A DNA stretch of 64,000 bases from Diphasiastrum complanatum (GCA_029204225.1 CM055098.1:6485746-6549745); one strand, 5' to 3'. Positions 19,365 to 31,931 are shown, counted from the first letter of the stretch. The notes: generated by a model from the letters alone, not told the origin. Made by a program: numbers and translations.

Positions 19365-19535
19365 TCACCCCCATCATCAAACCCCATTGCCCACCTTATT
19401 AATTGCCCATCATAACCTCTACTGATCGCCCATCATCAAACCCCATTGCCCACCTTCTTGGTTGCACATCATCAAACCTCTACTGATCCATCATCAAACC
19501 CCATTACCAACCTTTTTGACTGCCCATCATCATCT
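19355..19535 (+). repeat. 61-bp tandem repeat, about 3 copies, overlapping the P450 stop codon
   Basis: CCTCTACTGATC recurs at 19355, 19416 and 19477, an exact 61-bp period, each followed by CATCATCAAACCCCATT and CCCACCTT-like text. The first copy contains the P450 termination codon (CTC TAC TGA), so the gene's last three codons are the first bases of the repeat. Confidence 0.9.
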
Positions 19536-20007
19536 TCGGACCGAAAGCTAGATCCTCTTACTCAATATTACAGGCTATGGCAAGGAATTGTAAGGAAAAC
19601 CAAAGGTAATAGACAAACTAAAATAAAAGCTTATCAGATGGAATTCGATGAGATGCTGCATCACTCCAATATTTAAGATGTGTTTCAAGATTTGTATACG
19701 GTCCACTTTAAGTTTGCCCTATGCTAATGTGTCATATAATTGTGAGTTTGAGTTAGCAATTCATTTTTCTTATTCCTTATAAATAAATTGCAAAACTTAT
19801 TCTATTCACTCTTCAAAGTGTATCCAAAGCTCATGAAATATTTTGGATCACCTAGTTTCAAAAGTAGTCAAATTCTAGAAATTTTACTTTTTGCCATTTG
19901 GCATTATCATTTATGTAATTTCATTCTCTGATACCTTGATGGGTTTTCACATCCTTCAATATTAAAAGCAAAGGTTTCTTTTTCAAAACTATATTCTATG
20001 GCTCTGC
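19536..20007. other. P450 3' flank, no gene seen
   Basis: AT-rich sequence after the 61-bp repeat. There is no clear AATAAA close to the stop; the P450 transcript end cannot be placed. Confidence 0.4.
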
Positions 20008-20010
20008 TTA

Positions 20011-20417
20011 TTTTCAGCACTCTGACGGGTGTTGGCACGCATCAGGGTGCGCCAGTTTTTCAAAAAAAAAACTGGTTGCCTAGGTGCCATGTGTCGGGCA
20101 ACCAGTATTTATCCCATAATCTTTTCTATGGAATTACGCACAGTGAATATATAACTAAACTTCACTATAACTTGCATGTGTGTGGGCGTGAAGGTTCTCA
20201 GCGCCCATTGCCTGCCCGATGCCATTTGTGTTGCCCGGCGCCACTGCAGGCTGACCGGCACCACTTGTGCTGCCCGACACCCACCTGCCCCCGCTGCCCG
20301 ACGCCATGCAGGCTGCCTGCCTCGCCCACCTAGGAAATTTTGCAGGCACGCGCCCAGTGGGCCCAGGGCGCAGGCTGGCGCACCCTGACACGTGCCAGCA
20401 CCGTCAGGGTGCTAAAA
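20011..20417. mobile_element. MITE with about 45-bp terminal inverted repeats and TTA duplications
   Basis: The left end TTTTCAGCACTCTGACGG is mirrored by CCGTCAGGGTGCTAAAA at the right, and the inverted match continues inward through GGCACG and CAGGGTGCGCCAG / CTGGCGCACCCTG. TTA flanks both sides (20008-20010 and 20418-20420). A 407-bp element with a 3-bp TTA target duplication fits the PIF/Harbinger group. The interior is GC-rich with repeated GCCCGGCGCCAC-like text and has no transposase. Confidence 0.75.
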
Positions 20418-20420
20418 TTA

Positions 20421-22094
20421 TGTGGAGACATATTCTATGTGATCCTAATAGTCATCAAAGATCAAATTCGTGGCTTGAAGACAAAAATAACAAGTGAATG
20501 AGTGCCGCAAGCCACATGGCCCTTGCCTTATCATGCTACCGTCTTGCTCACATGACTTGATTATGTTTTCATAAAAGTCTAACTAAAACAGGTGGAAGCT
20601 TGTTTCTTGAAACCATTAGTAGGTTTGACAAGAAAATGAGAATGTAGATATGTTCTAATTTTTATAGTGGCTAACAATAGGAGCTTAAAAATGAAATTAG
20701 CTACTGACCCAGAAGGAGGTTAGTGTATCACCTCTATGGTAGTTTGCAAAGTAAAGTGGCTCAACCTCATCCCTAGATCAATCTCCTCAAATAAGCCTCA
20801 TCAAGCGAAATTTAAGTGTGTTCCTATAAATCTTCCAATAAATTTAAGTGTGTTCATCTGTAGAGGATAAATATTCATAATAACAAAACTTGTTACAATA
20901 ATAGTACTTACTCTCATAATGATCATCTACTTTTGTAGATGCATATAAGTTGCTGAAATCAAAGAGGGTTATCTTCTATTCAATTATCTAGTCAAAGATC
21001 TTGAAATTAAGGATGAAGTCAATTCTTGTATTGTAGGATCTAATGGACATTGTGTTGAGAATTGAGGAGGAGCCTAAATGTCCCTAAGAAGTATGATCCA
21101 AGCTTATGAAGAAGAGGTCCAAAGCTACATTGTAGTCACTTCAGATAGATAAGTTAAAATGAATCGTTAAAAGAGATGGGTGCTTGTATCTTAGTCCAAA
21201 AGGCTTGCAAAACCTTGCAATCTATTTATGAGTCCCAAAAGCACATCTAGATTTCTTGATTAAAAAACCAAAACTTTCGATCATTCCAAAAAGAAGAGAT
21301 GAAAGTACTTAATCATATCTGTTGAGAGTGAATGACTTAAATAGATAATTATCTTGCATTGGACATGGTATGAAGGAAAGTGAACAAATGCAAATCACTA
21401 TGAATGGGCTTGATAAGGAATATGCTAACCTTGTACAATCTTATGTTATCATTTGCCAAATTCTTGTTCTCATTGGTGATTGAATACCTTTTGGTAGGTG
21501 CTCGAGCCCCACTAGGCCTTCTCCTATGGATTGTTTGTATCTGCTTATGGGATAATTAGTTTATCTTACTCTCCAATCCTTGTGGAGTTAACTAGGATTG
21601 TTGTTACTTCTTAGTAGAAAATCACTAGTTGGGAGACAACTGTAGTGAATTTATTTATTCTCTTCATAATTAGAACCATCTTCTAGTAGGGAGGCCGCCT
21701 TCAAAGATACCTAGGTAAACAATATAACAGTGACTTGAGTGGAACTTACCCGAACTTACCCTACACAAGACATTTTAGTATCAATCTAAATCTATTAGAT
21801 GGGAGACCGCCATAATAGAACATATGAAGATTCTAAAAGTACAACAGTGAGGAGAGAATATTTCTCTTAGGGAATAAGCAATTGACCTCCTAATCTTGCA
21901 TTATAGCAGTCAACAAATACCATGCAAGTGCTCCTATGTCCAATTATAGGTCTGGGCCCTCATATGATTATTAATTACATTATCGGCCAAGTCCGGAATG
22001 ACGAGGCAAAACTTAGTAACCATATACAGTGGAGTGACCAGCTACCCATATCAGGAATTATTCTGAATCCCACATATTGGACATGGACGTAACA
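20421..22094. other. No intact gene; decayed copia gag-like stretch and a probable gypsy LTR
   Basis: Around 21040-21480 plus-strand fragments such as ACILVQKACKTLQSIYES and MNGLDKEYANLVQSYVII, in shifting frames, resemble copia Gag (UBN2-type). About 21500-22094 is probably the LTR of the minus-strand chromovirus whose polypurine tract is at 22095-22110: it ends in ACGTAACA. The LTR's other end was not found. The rest shows nothing. Confidence 0.4.
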
Positions 22095-22540
22095 TTCTTC
22101 CCCCCTTAAACAAGTTTTGTCCTCAGAACGAGCAAACTAGGGAAGATCCACATTTGTATGCTTGTAACTCGTTCCCACGAATCATTATCCTCAATCTAAC
22201 CGACCAACCTAATCAAGCACTCAGAGATAGAACGATTTCTCAATTGTTTATCTCTGATTCTAAGTATCTTCCAGGTTCCATAGGTACATCGAGTGATAAG
22301 TCCTCCAAATGGGTAAAATCTTCAATATATCCAACTTTCCACATCATATAAACTAAATTTACATGATACACTGGATGAGCAGTCGACTAATAATGAAGAT
22401 CAAGTTCAAAATCTAACAAATCAATCTTTTAACTTTCACATTTACCTTGAAAATCATTATCCTTAGTTTGACTCCAATAATCAAATAAGTACTTAGAGAT
22501 GGAATAATTCTCCAATTATCTATCTCTGCACTAGATTATA
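22095..22540 (-). mobile_element. 3' end of a chromovirus (gypsy) relic: PPT and chromodomain remains
   Basis: The complement of 22095-22110 is TTTAAGGGGGGAAGAA, a polypurine tract, followed on the minus strand by TGTTACGTCC, an LTR start. Upstream (22140-22330) the minus strand reads ISECLIRLVG and IEDNDSWERVTS, resembling the end of a chromodomain. A similar but more decayed stretch occurs at 22440-22540. The same layout (PPT, TGTTACGT, chromodomain) recurs at 48.07-48.29 kb. Confidence 0.55.
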
Positions 22541-23930
22541 AAAAATTAAAGTATAACAATTCATGCTACCAAAATTTCTTAGGATAGCCATCAAGATAAA
22601 AAAAATGACTTTTAACTCAATCTTGAGTACCCCAGATACTCTCTTGAGTCAATGCTCTATTCCTAGCATCTCATGCAAGAAAAATAGCAACTTGCATACA
22701 ATCTTGATTCAAAATTTTCATGAGTAGCAAATTACTTATTATGAAAATGCCTGTGAGATCCACACAATCTCAAGTATGCATTGGAGTAAAGAAATTTAGA
22801 TTTCAAATAACTGATCTAAATTCTTGACTCTCCCAATCGATCGCGAATTACTCATTATCTTAAGAATCATCACATGGTCTTATAATCTTCTAACGACCAT
22901 TAAGCATCAATTTATGATCGATCAATCATAAACATTTAGAAACTTATGACTTGTCAATCATAATTTATAGGATTCCAAACCCATACTTAATCATTAAAAG
23001 ATATTGGAGTATATGTACAAACACACCACTCAAGATATATAAGAATCATTTTGAAACCTTTTCCCCAAGGAAAATTACTAGATTCCAAAAATATTCTTCC
23101 AACCCGATTCTTAACCAGATTATGAGTTCCAAATTCTACCATCAATCAAGTAATTAAAGACCATTTTAACACCCGTCTTTTACAACATAAACTCTATACG
23201 ATCAAAGTTTTGTTGAATTCCAACTAAATTCAGTAGTTATCCTTGATATTATATAAACTCTGTCATCCAATATGAGCTCACTGGGATACTGTACAATAAC
23301 TTGGGATATATTCCTCATTCAAAAAATATTCTATATCAAGAATCTCCTATATTCTTGCACACAACTTTCATAGATGAATCCTGATGACTCACAAATCACA
23401 TTAGAGGAGTTCTCAATATCAAAAAGACCCTTTAAGAAATGCCATGTAGGATATACAAAAATATCAAAATATAAAAAACAATATTGTTTATTTGCTTGCC
23501 CACATCACTCCCAAGGCCTCCCTAACTCCCAATGATCTAACCACAGTGTGTTCGTAGTATAACTTGACTAAACTCAAAAATATTCCCTCCATTGGTTACG
23601 AAAAGGGCAATATTTTCACTGGATCTAGAATATGACCACCATCCCCAAATTCGAATTAGGAAAAATTGCAAAATGTTTACATATGCATTCCTTCCACGAG
23701 AATGGAAATATGAGCGCCAACTACCTATTGGAATGAAAAAATGAGCGGCATTTCCAAATTTGAATCAAGCATACAAGCATGGAGATTGGATTGATCGTAC
23801 ATAGTATATAATATAATCAAAGATGAGTATTTTGTTTTGCTTCATAGAATCTGGTCATAGTACTTTGATGCAACTGATTACTCTATTATTTTTTTAATGA
23901 TGACATTATATCATCTACATGTGGATACCC
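22541..23930. other. No gene recognised; AT-rich decayed DNA
   Basis: No frame longer than chance and no motifs. It is probably the decayed body of the chromovirus relic to its left, given its position; this could not be shown by eye. Confidence 0.3.
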
Positions 23931-23937
23931 TATTGAT

Positions 23938-25740
23938 TTGGCACCTTTGCAGAGAAGAGGAGGCAAAGGAGTTCAAATATCTGCTGAAGATCGTTCTCGT
24001 TACAGGGCAGAAGAAAAGAAAAACTTGGATTTGTGGACAGATGGAACATTATATCCACAAGATCCAAGCACTTTGATACATCCCACATTCTCTTCAATAA
24101 CTCATTTAGTTACATGGATATGCAATGGGCATAGTGGATTATTAGGATATTGTGAAAGATTGCAAAACCATGGAAAACAACTTTATATGAATAAAGTTCA
24201 CTTTTTAGAAGGTGAGTTAATTCGGATATCCTCTTATTGTCAGAATAGAGATTGTCATCTCCAAAAGACGTTAGAAGAAAATGAACAACTTAAAAAAAAT
24301 AATGAATCATTACATAAGATAGCAATCAATATCAAATCAGAACTAGAGCAAATGCAATCAGTCTTACAGTCTATTTGTATTGAAAACTTACAATTACTGA
24401 AGGATGTGGATTTGGTAAAGAAGAAGGCTGAAAGTAAGAAGCAAAAGTGACAAAGTTGCAAGGATATTCAAACGCTTTCAAAAGGAGGTTATCGAAATAG
24501 AAGGATCCGTGCATTCAAGTAAGCATATTCTGAATTTTGTAAGTTTTTCAATGACATTTGGATTTAATTTCAGCTATGGTGATATTCTGTTAACTATCTA
24601 TTTTTTTTGCAGATCTGCATTAGTAGCTCCTCGGAATATTAAAGACAATGCTTCACTAGGAATGTCATTGGGCGCAATATTGACTTGCAAATCCACTGAG
24701 CATATCATGATGAACAATAGGATCTCAAATGTAAAGTGTAAAATAGCAGAGTCTTTGATGGTGGACATTCAAAATATTTTAGATAAGACTATAGTTCTGG
24801 GTGCTTGTGATTTTGCAGGTATTAGTAGGGAAGCATATGCAACAATATTTAAACTAATTAGAGAAGCTTTTAAGCAAGTTCAAATTAGAAAAGTCCCAAT
24901 TCCTAGGACATATCACTTGAAGAAGGATACATTAAACATAGGTATGCATAAGATCACTGGAACTCCATTTCATATTGAGGAGGTGTATGAAACTGATGGA
25001 AGATCAATATTCTATAATTCATCAAACAATTTATTTGTTGATCTAAATTACTTGCTGCGATACATTGTCACATTCTATGATATAACCTATAAAAAGATGA
25101 ATGGCAAAATAATCATAGTACTTAAGTTAGATGAGTCAGTGTCCAGTCAGAAAATGATATATGGTGGTTGGCAGCGTTTCAGGTAACTAGCCTAATTATT
25201 ACATTACATTCATTGAATAGTATTAATACATTGTAAACTAAGTCTGATTAATTCTTTGAACATGTGCTGAAAGAGGACCATGATATATTATCATGGATAT
25301 TCTCGAGGACATCTTATCCTAGGATCATCAAGGACCATATGGATGGAGGACTTCTCAATGTTCCAGGAGTTGGAGACTTCAATGTTGAATGGCACTTAGC
25401 ATGTGATTTGAAAACATTGAAATGTATGTATAATGTCTCTCACGGTGCTATATCAAAACACCCTTGTTTGTACTGCATGAAAATGGCAAAAGATGTAACT
25501 AGGAGTACAAGAATTACTAGAGAATATGCAGATCCAAACTGGAAGCCTGTGCTGCCTATCCCCTTAAAAAATGTGCATGTTTGCACTCTTCATGCAGAAG
25601 TTAGATTGATAGAAAAGATCATTTATCTTCATATAGTTTTTGCTTGGAATACTAAGCCAGCATCATTAGCAAATGAAGCTATCTCTCGATTACTAACACA
25701 ATAGTTGAGAAGCGAGGAGTCAAGGGGCGGCTCTCATCCC
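23938..25740 (+). pseudogene. Multi-exon transposase-like gene (possible RNase H-fold transposase), decayed
   Basis: Exon 1 (from about 23938) ends in a coiled coil (LHKIAINIKSELEQMQSVLQ); the frame crosses one TGA (24448-24450) and reads GGYRNRRIRAFKSALVAP across an intron at 24519-24612 (GTAAGC...GCAG). A second intron starts at 25182 (GTAACT). The middle and last exons read IIIVLKLDESVSSQKMIYGG, then NVEWHLACDLKTLKCMYN, HPCLYCMKMA and VHVCTLHAEVRLIEKI. An Asp, a second Asp in CDLKTLK, a CxxC and then HAE resembles the D..D..(CxxC)..E layout of RNase H-fold transposases, and uncharacterised animal proteins of this pattern. After TAG (25702-25704) coding continues in another phase (VKGRLSSLQCDHIW). 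Family assignment is inference. Confidence 0.5.
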
Positions 25741-28700
25741 TCCAATGCGATCACATTTGGTCACTAGTAAGCCATTTGGGAGGGATTGGATACATCGAAA
25801 AGGCATCAATCTTGTGGTAGAGCTCTCATCCTTAAGCACCTTATGATTATCATAAAAGAAAATTACCAACATTGTTAGGCTTTGTAAGAAAATTTGATAT
25901 CTAAAGATTGGTATTCAATTTTTGGGAGCCTTCCAAACTAGCTTATTATTGATTTTCTTGTATTTCTAGCAAAAGACAGACGACATGTTATTTCCCAATG
26001 AAATGATATTAGTTTTAAAGTTTCTTTTGGTTAATTGCATGCACCTCTAACACAATATCATCCAAAGTTTTGGATGAACCTTCTGTGCAAAAGGTTCGTG
26101 CAATGGATGGACCTTCCACATAGTCACCAAATTTTTGTCAAAAATGAAAAATAAAATCATCAAAACTAGTATTATGTTGTTGAAGGGCCTTTTTTTGTGG
26201 CCCTTTTGCCCACATGAGGTGGAACGGGACTTTATGAACTATAAAAATGACCTCACATGTTTTTTTGGCATCGTAGGAACTCTGAAATTGACTTCACTAT
26301 TTAAATTTTGGCATATTATAAATTCTCAAAAGTTTAAAAGGAAATTTTTACAACATCATGCTCATAAAAGGGTTATGTTATGCATGTGCATGCTACTTTG
26401 TACTTGACTCAAACTCAAGCACACCAACAAAACACCAAGTTTGACTCACAAAGTATCATGTAAACACAATGCTCACACATAGAGTCTAACACACTCTTGA
26501 CCAATTGACTTGTCCCCATCCAACTTGCACACAAGACACAAGTGGACTACATGAGATACATGGCTCAAATTGAGAAAATCCCACTACCACCATGAGACGT
26601 ACATGCTCATCTAGCTAGGCTGACAGCCTATCAGACACTTACAAGCACAGACTTGTAATGATGACATAAATGAGCGACTGAGACTCAACAACATGAGGAA
26701 ATCTTACTGCCACCATAAGACATACCTTTACTAGATAGACATATAGTAGGCATAATGACAAGTCTAGAAAATGCACAATCACATACTAACTCCGACTCAA
26801 ATCTAGACTCTCGTGACAAATAACATGCAAGCACACATTCATGCAAACCAACACGAATACATCAAATACATGACCAGGCTTGCGCAAATTGCTGTATCTT
26901 GTTGTACCAACACTTGTCACCTGTAGATCCGCTGCTACACCACTAGTCACCAAATCAGGTCCTCAACCATGGCCCACACATGTAATCAAGATGCTCTCAC
27001 ACCCAAGCATATCCAATAGATGTCACCATACATCATCCAAGATCAACCATCTTGAACCAATGAGCGCTCCAAGCCTCATCCTTGATGTATCTTTCAACCA
27101 AACCACTACTCCTAGCTGCTTTGCCCTGACATCCTATCCAATAAGTCCTAAAAGCTAATCCTCAACCATTTCTCATGCTTCAAGCACAAGAGTCTACCAA
27201 GAACTCAATGAATGAACAATCTCACCATAGGCTATTCTTGGATAGCTCGCCCATCTCCTTGAGATAATGATGATGATTTGCCTCTCCTACATCCCATTAG
27301 GCTCAACTTTCCCATGCTTGACATTTTCAACTCTGATTTGACCAGTACATAGGCTTCTCCCCTAAAAACTTGACTGTAAAGACCCTAAAAGATTGCCCCT
27401 AAGATGAGGATAAGAGAACACAATAAGAGAGACTATGGAGCTAAACCACCCAACAAATCCTAGATCAAACCTGGATCTAGCCCCCAAGCCATGCCATGTG
27501 AAGCAAGAAGAGAAGAGAGAAACTGGTAACCTATACCCAATATGTTGACGGGAGAATCCCTACCTCATTATATAGAGAGTAGAGTCATGTGCATGAAACC
27601 ATGCAACCCCCATGCAGGTCAACTATAAATAGATCACATCTTTCCATGCAGTCCTCTTGCCTATATCCATCACACACACATGCAATATTCCATCTGTCTC
27701 AATTAGAGTGTCTGGGTCCTCTCAAGGTAATTAGTCACAAATAGGCCTTGACTTGGAATTAAATCTCAGCATGACTAGTCCACTATTCTACCCAATGGCT
27801 TTCAACTAATACCACTTCGCACTTCTATTACCTGTGACTGCCAAAATGTGTGCATATCTAAAGTTAGTCCACATTTTCCTATGAACAAAAATTTTTCAAG
27901 TCGCAAATGCGTGTGTCAATGTAGATATCACTCAACTCGACACTGCCATTGCCGATCAAGCTTGTGAGAGAGTTCCCCTAAATCGCCACATGATGTTGGT
28001 CGGTTCTAACTCCAAAAGTTGAACATGATCATGAGAATTTTTCACCCGTAACCAACAATCCATGTCTATCTCTCACCTGTGATTGCTTTCCCTCTCAAAA
28101 TTGTCGCCAATGATGAGTAGTCACGATGCCAAACTACATTTTTGTCGCCAAAATTAGCTTTCTCCACACAATTCCACCACCATTCACTCTCATACTGCAT
28201 TTACCGCCTCCAAACACCTTGTTACCCTGTTATAAGTAAGTAATAATGATTTCTAAGTGATAATGACTCATTGTACCACCTTGTAGCAGTTTCACCTCTC
28301 CGAGGTTGCCCTACCTTTGCAATTATAGTCCATTTTACGGCATTCAATTTGGTGAAGATTCCACTACATATGACTCAACTTTGCAGAGAAAGCTTCGAAA
28401 CCCCACCAAATCTGAGAAATTCACAAATTTCTCAGCTTTTCACCAAATCTTTCTCTGTAGATTGCTATGGTCGCCTATCACTGTCCTTTGCAGCTCCTCT
28501 ACAAATCTAATTGCTTCGACCGACTGCCTCCATAGTGATCTACGTAGCCATCATCGATGATTTTTTTTGAAATCATCGAAATTGCAAGTTTCTCCGAAAT
28601 TCTTCTGTGAATTCCCTTACAACGATTGTTCTGATCTTTCCCAAAGCTCCAATCAAAGAAAATTTTTCGATTCCTGCCATTCGGACCACCCGCACCCCGT

Positions 28701-28799
28701 ATGGTGTCCTTTATCCATAGATACTCTTAGTGTCATTCTTCCTGGTGAAAGATGCCGACAATGGCTCCACTGGATCGTGCCACACCTGCAACATCCTGT
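25741..28799. other. About 3 kb without a supported gene; LTR-retrotransposon leader and LTR-like DNA
   Basis: Nothing in either strand reads as a known protein. 26400-27200 is low in complexity (repeated ACATG, CACAC, CTCAAG words). A TATA-like AACTATAAATAG occurs at about 27629. 28270-28799 read on the minus strand follows a degenerate primer-binding site and may be the 5' leader of a retrotransposon. Confidence 0.3.
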
Positions 28800-29150
28800 C
28801 GCTTTGATAGCAAGTTAAAATTCTGATAGGATCTAGTGTAGTATATAGTTTACATCAATCAATCACCATAGCCACTCCTCACAAGCTCTCAAAGATGTCA
28901 CAACAAAGTTAATTGTATTACTAAGAAAACTGTACATATACCAAAAGCCCCAACATGTATAGCAAATGCCATCAAGAATATACTGTATAGGCTAATTTTC
29001 CTACATGTGGCTACTCGGCTAACCCAAGTAGCCGACTATGGGATCAGCGCCCGATCAATATAACCATAGCGGGTCACATCCCGAACATAACCAAATATAG
29101 TAAATCTAATTAATTGTACAATAGATGCAATATCACATTTGAAGCTTATA
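28800..29150 (-). mobile_element. Possible degenerate primer-binding site and LTR remnant
   Basis: The complement of 28800-28812 is TTGCTATCAAAGC, two or three changes from the copia site TGGTATCAGAGC. If real, the LTR lies at 28813 to about 29150 and the leader to the left. No LTR partner was identified, so this is tentative. Confidence 0.25.
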
Positions 29151-30150
29151 CTAATGAATTAAATTAAACCTAATTTTTAACTCTTAGCTCTAGTGGCTTG
29201 TCCCTTTGAAAATCTTGATCTAGGTTGTCTACCTAGTAAGCACATCTCACAGATAGTTTGTGTGTCTATGGAGGAAGTATTAATGTTCAATTTTTAACTA
29301 TACTATTGTGATGCATGTACTCCCAAGTAGATGTATTTCGAATCTATTGCATTGAGTTCTTTGAGCATAAATTTACATGGAGTCATGTGCTAAGAAGCAC
29401 TTGAATCTAGATACCATTGTTGGGCATCTCCACTATGTTGATCTCGTACCATCAGTAGTGTTGAGTCTTCATGGGAGTTTTCGATAGAATCAGAACTTCC
29501 TTCATATTGCTGCTACATCTTCTTCTTTGCTTTGTTGTGCTTGAGAATTCAACATCCCTTGATGTCGTGGCTGGTTTTCCTTGCAGTACTTGCAAAAGAA
29601 TTTGGTCATTGGTTTTTATTGATGTCGATCATGCTATTGTTGTTGTTGGTTCGAATCTGACTGTTGCTTATTCAAATAGAGGGCAACTGTCTTCGTATTT
29701 GAAGAGGATAAGCTTTTTTTTCCTTACTTCTTCATACAAGAAACTTGTTGTCAGCTTCTATAGAGACAAGTCAAGAGTATTGCTCAAGATCAAAACAAGT
29801 TTGTCATAAGAGAGAGGAAGAATGGACAAAACAGACATGTTAGTGTCTTCGTTTGATACTACGAACATATATTGCAACTAGCTGATCAAGTAGCTATTTG
29901 AATTTATTCAGATGATTAGTGACTGAAGTCCCCTCACTCATCTTGACTGATAGAAAATTCTTTCTTAGAAAGAGATGAGTCAATAGATCTATCGTTTTGT
30001 ATAGACCAGTCAGAATGTCCCAAGATCCTTTGGAAGCGGAATAGTTAGTTGTATGAGCTATTTGTGAATCTCTTAGATTTGGAGATACAATGACAAAGAG
30101 AAATTATGGTTTGGTCAGTTTGGCTATCGAACTATTTACGTATTCCCACA
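29150..30150 (-). mobile_element. Ty1/copia gag-protease relic, minus strand
   Basis: Read on the minus strand from 30130 downward: SWDILTGLYKTIDLLTHLFL and SEGTSVTNHLNKFK (Gag, UBN2-like), FCKYCKENQPRHQG (zinc-knuckle remains near 29590), QQWYLDSSASQHMTPCKF (protease, near 29400) and MCLLGRQPRSRFSKG (pre-integrase region, near 29220). The order is correct for copia, but frames change repeatedly and nothing past the pre-integrase region is present here. Confidence 0.65.
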
Positions 30151-31247
30151 TTGGGTTTACAAGATAGAGCTAAACAATTTAGTGTAAATTGTATAGTAAG
30201 CATGCATGAAATTAGACAGTTACCGCATAACAACATGTTCAAATGATGACATAGTCTGAAAAATATTCAGTAGAAGATGAGCTCGATTTTGAGTGGTACC
30301 ATTCGACTGTCAAAAGTGTCAAATCTTGAAAGTAATTAGGTTGAGTCTAGTTGACCAGTTGACTTGTCGATGGTGAGTTGCGAGGCTCAAACTCGAATAT
30401 TGTTCGAGTGTCGAGTTGACTTTCGCTTTGTTTTGAATATGCATGTATTTTTGTAGACTGTTTTGAATGTGCGAGTAAAACTACAGGCTGTCTTGAATAC
30501 TAGTTCATTTCTACAAACTGTTGTAGAGAGTCGATATTTACATTGTACGAGAGTACTTAGAAGATGAATTTAGGTGAATAGGAGTAAGATTAAACTCCAA
30601 CACATCTAGCAAGCACAACGCGCAAGGCCACGAACCCACTACCTCTGTTTTCAAAAGATTAGTTAGAAGATTAGAACTAGCTTAGCAATTAATTAGTTCT
30701 TTCAATCCAAACAAAGAAAAACATAGAAAGGGAAATCACATAGAAGTAAACAATTTTTGGATATACGTATTTAACCTTTGGAAGCAACAAGACCAAGGGG
30801 ACAAAAACAAGATAATTGAAATGTTATTACGTGAGTGTCCAAAATCCAATCCATTTTGATAGCAAATGGGCGTTGACGAGTATGTGTATGCATATTCGTC
30901 ATAAAAATCAATAAGAAGATTATGTAATAAAGGCAAAAAGGAAAGAAGACTTAGCTGTTTCGGAGGACTGTACTTCCAAAGAAAATACGAAGAGGAACCC
31001 TCTCAGCTCTTTTACCCAAATTTTCAGACCTGCTCTCTTGGAAAATCCCAGTTTGAAGCTCCAAAATGGTACCAAAATTTCCGGTTTCTTGAGTAGAGTA
31101 GCTCGCTGATCTGATTGCTTGCCTTTGCCTTTGGTGAAGAAGGCTTGATCTTCTTGTTCACCAAAATTAATCCTTGTTTGCTCTTCTTGGAGAAGTAAGC
31201 CAACAAGCTATCCAAATTTCAAATGCTTTAAGCAACAAAGAGAGGCC
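30151..31247. other. No gene recognised; possible LTR-like DNA
   Basis: 30300-30560 has repeated words (GACTGTTTTGAATGTGC, GAATACTAGTTCATTTCTAC) and is reminiscent of the copia LTRs of the window (CTACAGTCTGCATTTTTACT), but no boundaries were found. The open minus-strand stretch at 31024-31215 is not recognised and precedes the small gene at 31248 on the other strand. Confidence 0.25.
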
Positions 31248-31780
31248 ATGAAATCAAGGCTCAATCTTCTAGGCCCTTCACACCTTGGACCAAGAGGCAA
31301 GGCTAACTTGCAAGCACAATTTGTAAGCTTTCATCTTTTAATTAATTGTATTTGTTATGTTTTTAATTTATCAATCGTTTTTTGTTTTTTTCTAAATCAT
31401 TCAATTAGTGTTGATGCAGGTTGAAGATTATGGGTGCAAATATACAAATGTCGAGTACAACATTGGATGTCGTCAAGGCTATGGTGCCTTGGTTGATCAT
31501 CTTGCGGCACAAGGCATTCATCCAAGGGTATCTTTTTGCTAGATAATTTTTATTTCATATATTTTCGGTACATAGTTTTTATTTTTTTAATTTTATTTAT
31601 CATAACATGTGTTTTGCTAATAATCTTTAATTTGTTTTATGAATGTGTATGTAGAGGACATATGGTTCCTTTGTAAAGAAAAGTACGAGAGGAAACCAAG
31701 AGGAAGAAGGGGACGAAGGTGAAGACAAAGAACAAGATTCGGCTTTGGACAACGAGGAGGGGGAAGAGAGCGATGACTAA
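31248..31780 (+). CDS. Small three-exon gene, 102 aa, unknown, acidic C-terminus
   Basis: Exon 1 is 31248-31322, exon 2 31420-31527 and exon 3 31655-31780. Both introns are bounded by GT..AG (GTAAGC...GCAG; GTATCT...GTAG) and both junctions fall between codons, giving 25, 36 and 41 residues. The start is GCCATGA. Exon 2 has a compact Cys/Tyr/Gly-rich text (DYGCKYTNVEYNIGCRQGYG) followed by LVDHLAAQGIHPR; exon 3 begins RTYGSFVKKSTRG and ends in an acidic tail (DEGEDKEQDSALDNEEGEES). No known domain is recognised. It may be a real small gene or the intact 3' part of a transposon gene; the coherent splice sites and frame argue against chance. Confidence 0.5.
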
Positions 31781-31931
31781 GAAGTTTTTAACTACTTCTT
31801 AGATATGATGTGTTTTTTTTATTTGCAAAATTAGAAAAGAGGTTGTTAGCATCAAAGCCCTAATCAGAAGATGAGAATATGTATACTTTTTTGAAGTATT
31901 GATATAAACTTTTTTTTTATCCAAAAATTTT

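Noticed and set aside
20155-20497. Several overlapping frames rich in Cys, Pro and Ala
   Set aside because: They lie inside the GC-rich MITE; GC-rich repeats create open frames on both strands and none resembles a protein.
26135-28818. Several short plus-strand frames of 80-90 codons
   Set aside because: Length expected by chance over 3 kb of non-coding DNA; none contains a motif or joins another through credible splice sites.
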